Shown: piece after piece, positions 62,779-64,000 of the stretch
How positions within the stretch are numbered: position 1 is the first letter of the stretch
Layout of the letters: each line of letters begins with the position of its first letter
Assembly: GCA_018136815.1 (NCBI GenBank)
Contig: CM030931.1
Span: 9,238,989-9,302,988, forward strand
Direction: 5' to 3'
Origin: Isochrysis galbana
Lineage: Eukaryota > Haptophyta > Isochrysidales > Isochrysidaceae
DNA: 64,000 bases
Program-made: the position numbers and the translations under genes
The notes under the pieces: generated by a model
Databases searched by the model: none
What the model saw: only the letters and a program-made list of their open reading frames with translations
What the model was told of the DNA's origin: nothing

Positions 62779-63529
62779 CAACTAAGTTTATACTTGGTTG
62801 ACCCATGGGGGGGCACGAGCCCCCCCCTCTCTCCACTCCTCCCCTGCCATGGGGGAGGAACCACCCATCCTCCTGGCACGCCTGATGGCTTGCCAGGAGG
62901 CCACTGCCCTACTGACCCACTCCCTTCCCCACAGGCTCGCCCCATTCGCCCATCCTGGCCCCTCGTGACCAGCCCATCGCTCCAACCCCCCCTCCCCCCC
63001 TGGTCGACAGGCAGACAGGTGCAGATTGGGGGCCCCAGAGGCTCGGGAGCACCAGCGAGGGAGAGGCAGGGGAGGCCAGGGCCCAGCCCCAGCCTCCTCT
63101 GCCCCCTGAGCTGGCCTCCAGGAGCCTCCAAGGGCCGCCACAGGGCAGCTGGAGGCCTGCCGCAGGCGCGCCATCGCGCGTGCCTGCAGGAGAGGGGAGA
63201 GAGCGCGCGGAGAAGGGGGTGGGCGGAGCGAGAGCTCCGCTCACCGGAAAATAGGTAAGTCCCGCACCTGTTTACAGGATAAGTCGGGGCTGAGGCCGCC
63301 GCCCACTCGGAGACACAGGAGGAAGGGGGGGAATGATCACCGGGGGGAGGCGCGGGCCACCGGACCATATCTAAGCCCTTCACCCCTATCCCCCTAGTAG
63401 TGCACGGGGGGAGTCGCCTTATGGCGGGGGGAGAAGGGCCGGGGGAGTGGGGGTGTAGAAAGTTCTCCTACGTGAGTAGAAAGTAGAGGGTCCACGGCCG
63501 CGGGTGCGGTGAGACTATTAAAAGGTTTA
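62779..63529 (+). mobile_element. structured short retroposon, family A, copy A1 (best preserved)
   Basis: Begins CAACTAAGTTTATACTTGG and ends ATTAAAAGGTTTA. The 18-bp target duplication TTCCATCCAGCGGGAACG is at 62761-62778 and 63530-63547. Stems seen are the terminal hairpin; GGGGGGGC-ACGA-GCCCCCCC; CCTCCTGGCA with TGCCAGGAGG; GGCCTCCAG with CTGGAGGCC; GCAGGCGCGC with GCGCGTGCCTGC; GGTGGGCGGAGC-GAGA-GCTCCGCTCACC (63218-63245); and CCTGTTTACAGG. A GTAAGT...TTTACAG pair at 63255-63277 resembles splice sites but is far too close for an ordinary intron. Confidence 0.9.
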
Positions 63530-63547
63530 TTCCATCCAGCGGGAACG

Positions 63548-64000
63548 GCTTCCAGGTGTTTTAAAGGCCGAATCATATTTTAAGCCATCGAAAAGCGTCT
63601 AGCCTCTACTTGTTTACGTGATTCACGATTTATTTTCTCTGTGTGCGCTCTCCTTTTCCCGCGGGTTCCGTTTTTTCGCCTCACAAGAAACGGCCGCGGA
63701 GTTAGTTAGCCGAGGGACAAACCTATCTCGTCGCTCCCAACCCTTTGTCCTTCCTGGAAAAATGGCCTCTTCTTCTCTCTCCCCTCTCTCCTCACTCCCA
63801 TACCCCCCTCGCTCTAAACGGCAAGCATATCATCGACTTCACCCTTCGAATTCTCGCCTCTTCTCCCTTTCTCCTCTTAGGAGTAGTCTCTCTCCCTCTC
63901 TCTCCCTCCCTCCCTCCCTCCCTCCCCCTCCCTCCCTCCCTTTCTCTCTTCCCCTCCCACACGAGAAGAGAGACGTTCTATTTGTAACTAAGGAGAGTTT
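63548..64000 (+). other. flank with a possible gene start at the window edge
   Basis: 63590-63700 looks unique. ATG at 63761 opens a frame (MASSSLSPLSSLPYPPRSKR) that stays open to the window end and could be a transit peptide, but from 63890 it is CTCCCT-repeat translation. Evidence for a gene is weak. Confidence 0.2.

Noticed and set aside
62794-63258. 154-codon open frame in family A copies as a protein gene
   Set aside because: It starts at a non-ATG codon, is Gly/Pro-rich, and the opposite strand and other frames are equally open. The conserved feature is RNA pairing, not codons.

Overview
The window is nuclear DNA from a GC-rich eukaryote, most likely a unicellular alga with a secondary plastid. 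A prymnesiophyte-type haptophyte would fit, but that is inferred from gene style and not proven. The evidence is spliceosomal introns of about 85-210 nt with GT-AG ends (one GC-AG), predicted proteins with signal-plus-transit leaders (carotenoid oxygenase, lumenal TPR protein, small membrane protein), long G/C homopolymers, and a heavy load of LINE, LTR, hAT, Harbinger and terminal-inverted-repeat DNA.

Layout. 0-9 kb: a myristoylation-type PP2C-like protein with a degraded metal site, a decayed coding stretch, and a five-exon PPR-like gene on the minus strand. 9-12.7 kb: a structured short repeat, minisatellites, and fossil pieces of a protein-primed DNA polymerase and a Ty1/copia element lying side by side. 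12.7-15 kb: a two-repeat Myb/SANT factor and a long GA tract. 15.6-21.2 kb: a repeat graveyard (inverted-repeat elements, Harbinger, Ty3 fragment, LINE 3' half) enclosing an intact patatin-like lipase. 21.5-30 kb: an EF-hand plus HET-like protein, an AT-rich module joined to an array of GATAGCTATC palindromes, a lumenal TPR gene, a 339-bp tandem repeat and a small plastid-type membrane protein. 30.5-39 kb: a MITE, a carotenoid cleavage oxygenase, an LTR-element fossil and a WD40-PDZ-PDZ scaffold. 40.1-43.3 kb: a whole hAT transposon with terminal repeats, an 8-bp target duplication and a chromodomain transposase. 45-49 kb: two divergent genes, a polytopic membrane protein and a methyltransferase fused to a DUF72 domain. 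49-53 kb: nested repeats. 53.6-59.1 kb: a full-size ABCG (PDR-type) transporter of 7 exons and about 1,511 residues. 60-60.8 kb: a WW-domain protein with a C-terminal membrane anchor. 62-63.5 kb: more structured repeats.

The most unusual content is a set of short, highly structured retroposons. Families A, B and C all begin with a small terminal hairpin. Family A copies carry 11-18 bp target duplications, variable AAAAGGTTT tails and several strong conserved stems, one capped by a GNRA loop. Family B has a 12-bp stem with a UCCG loop in which one base pair differs as a compensatory T-A to C-G change between copies. The genes do not form an obvious pathway. Several (oxygenase, TPR protein, small membrane protein) look plastid-directed, while the ABCG pump, PDZ scaffold, EF-hand and PP2C-like proteins suggest membrane transport and signalling. 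Exon boundaries were inferred by eye from splice signals, frame continuity and domain continuity, and may be off by a base or two.
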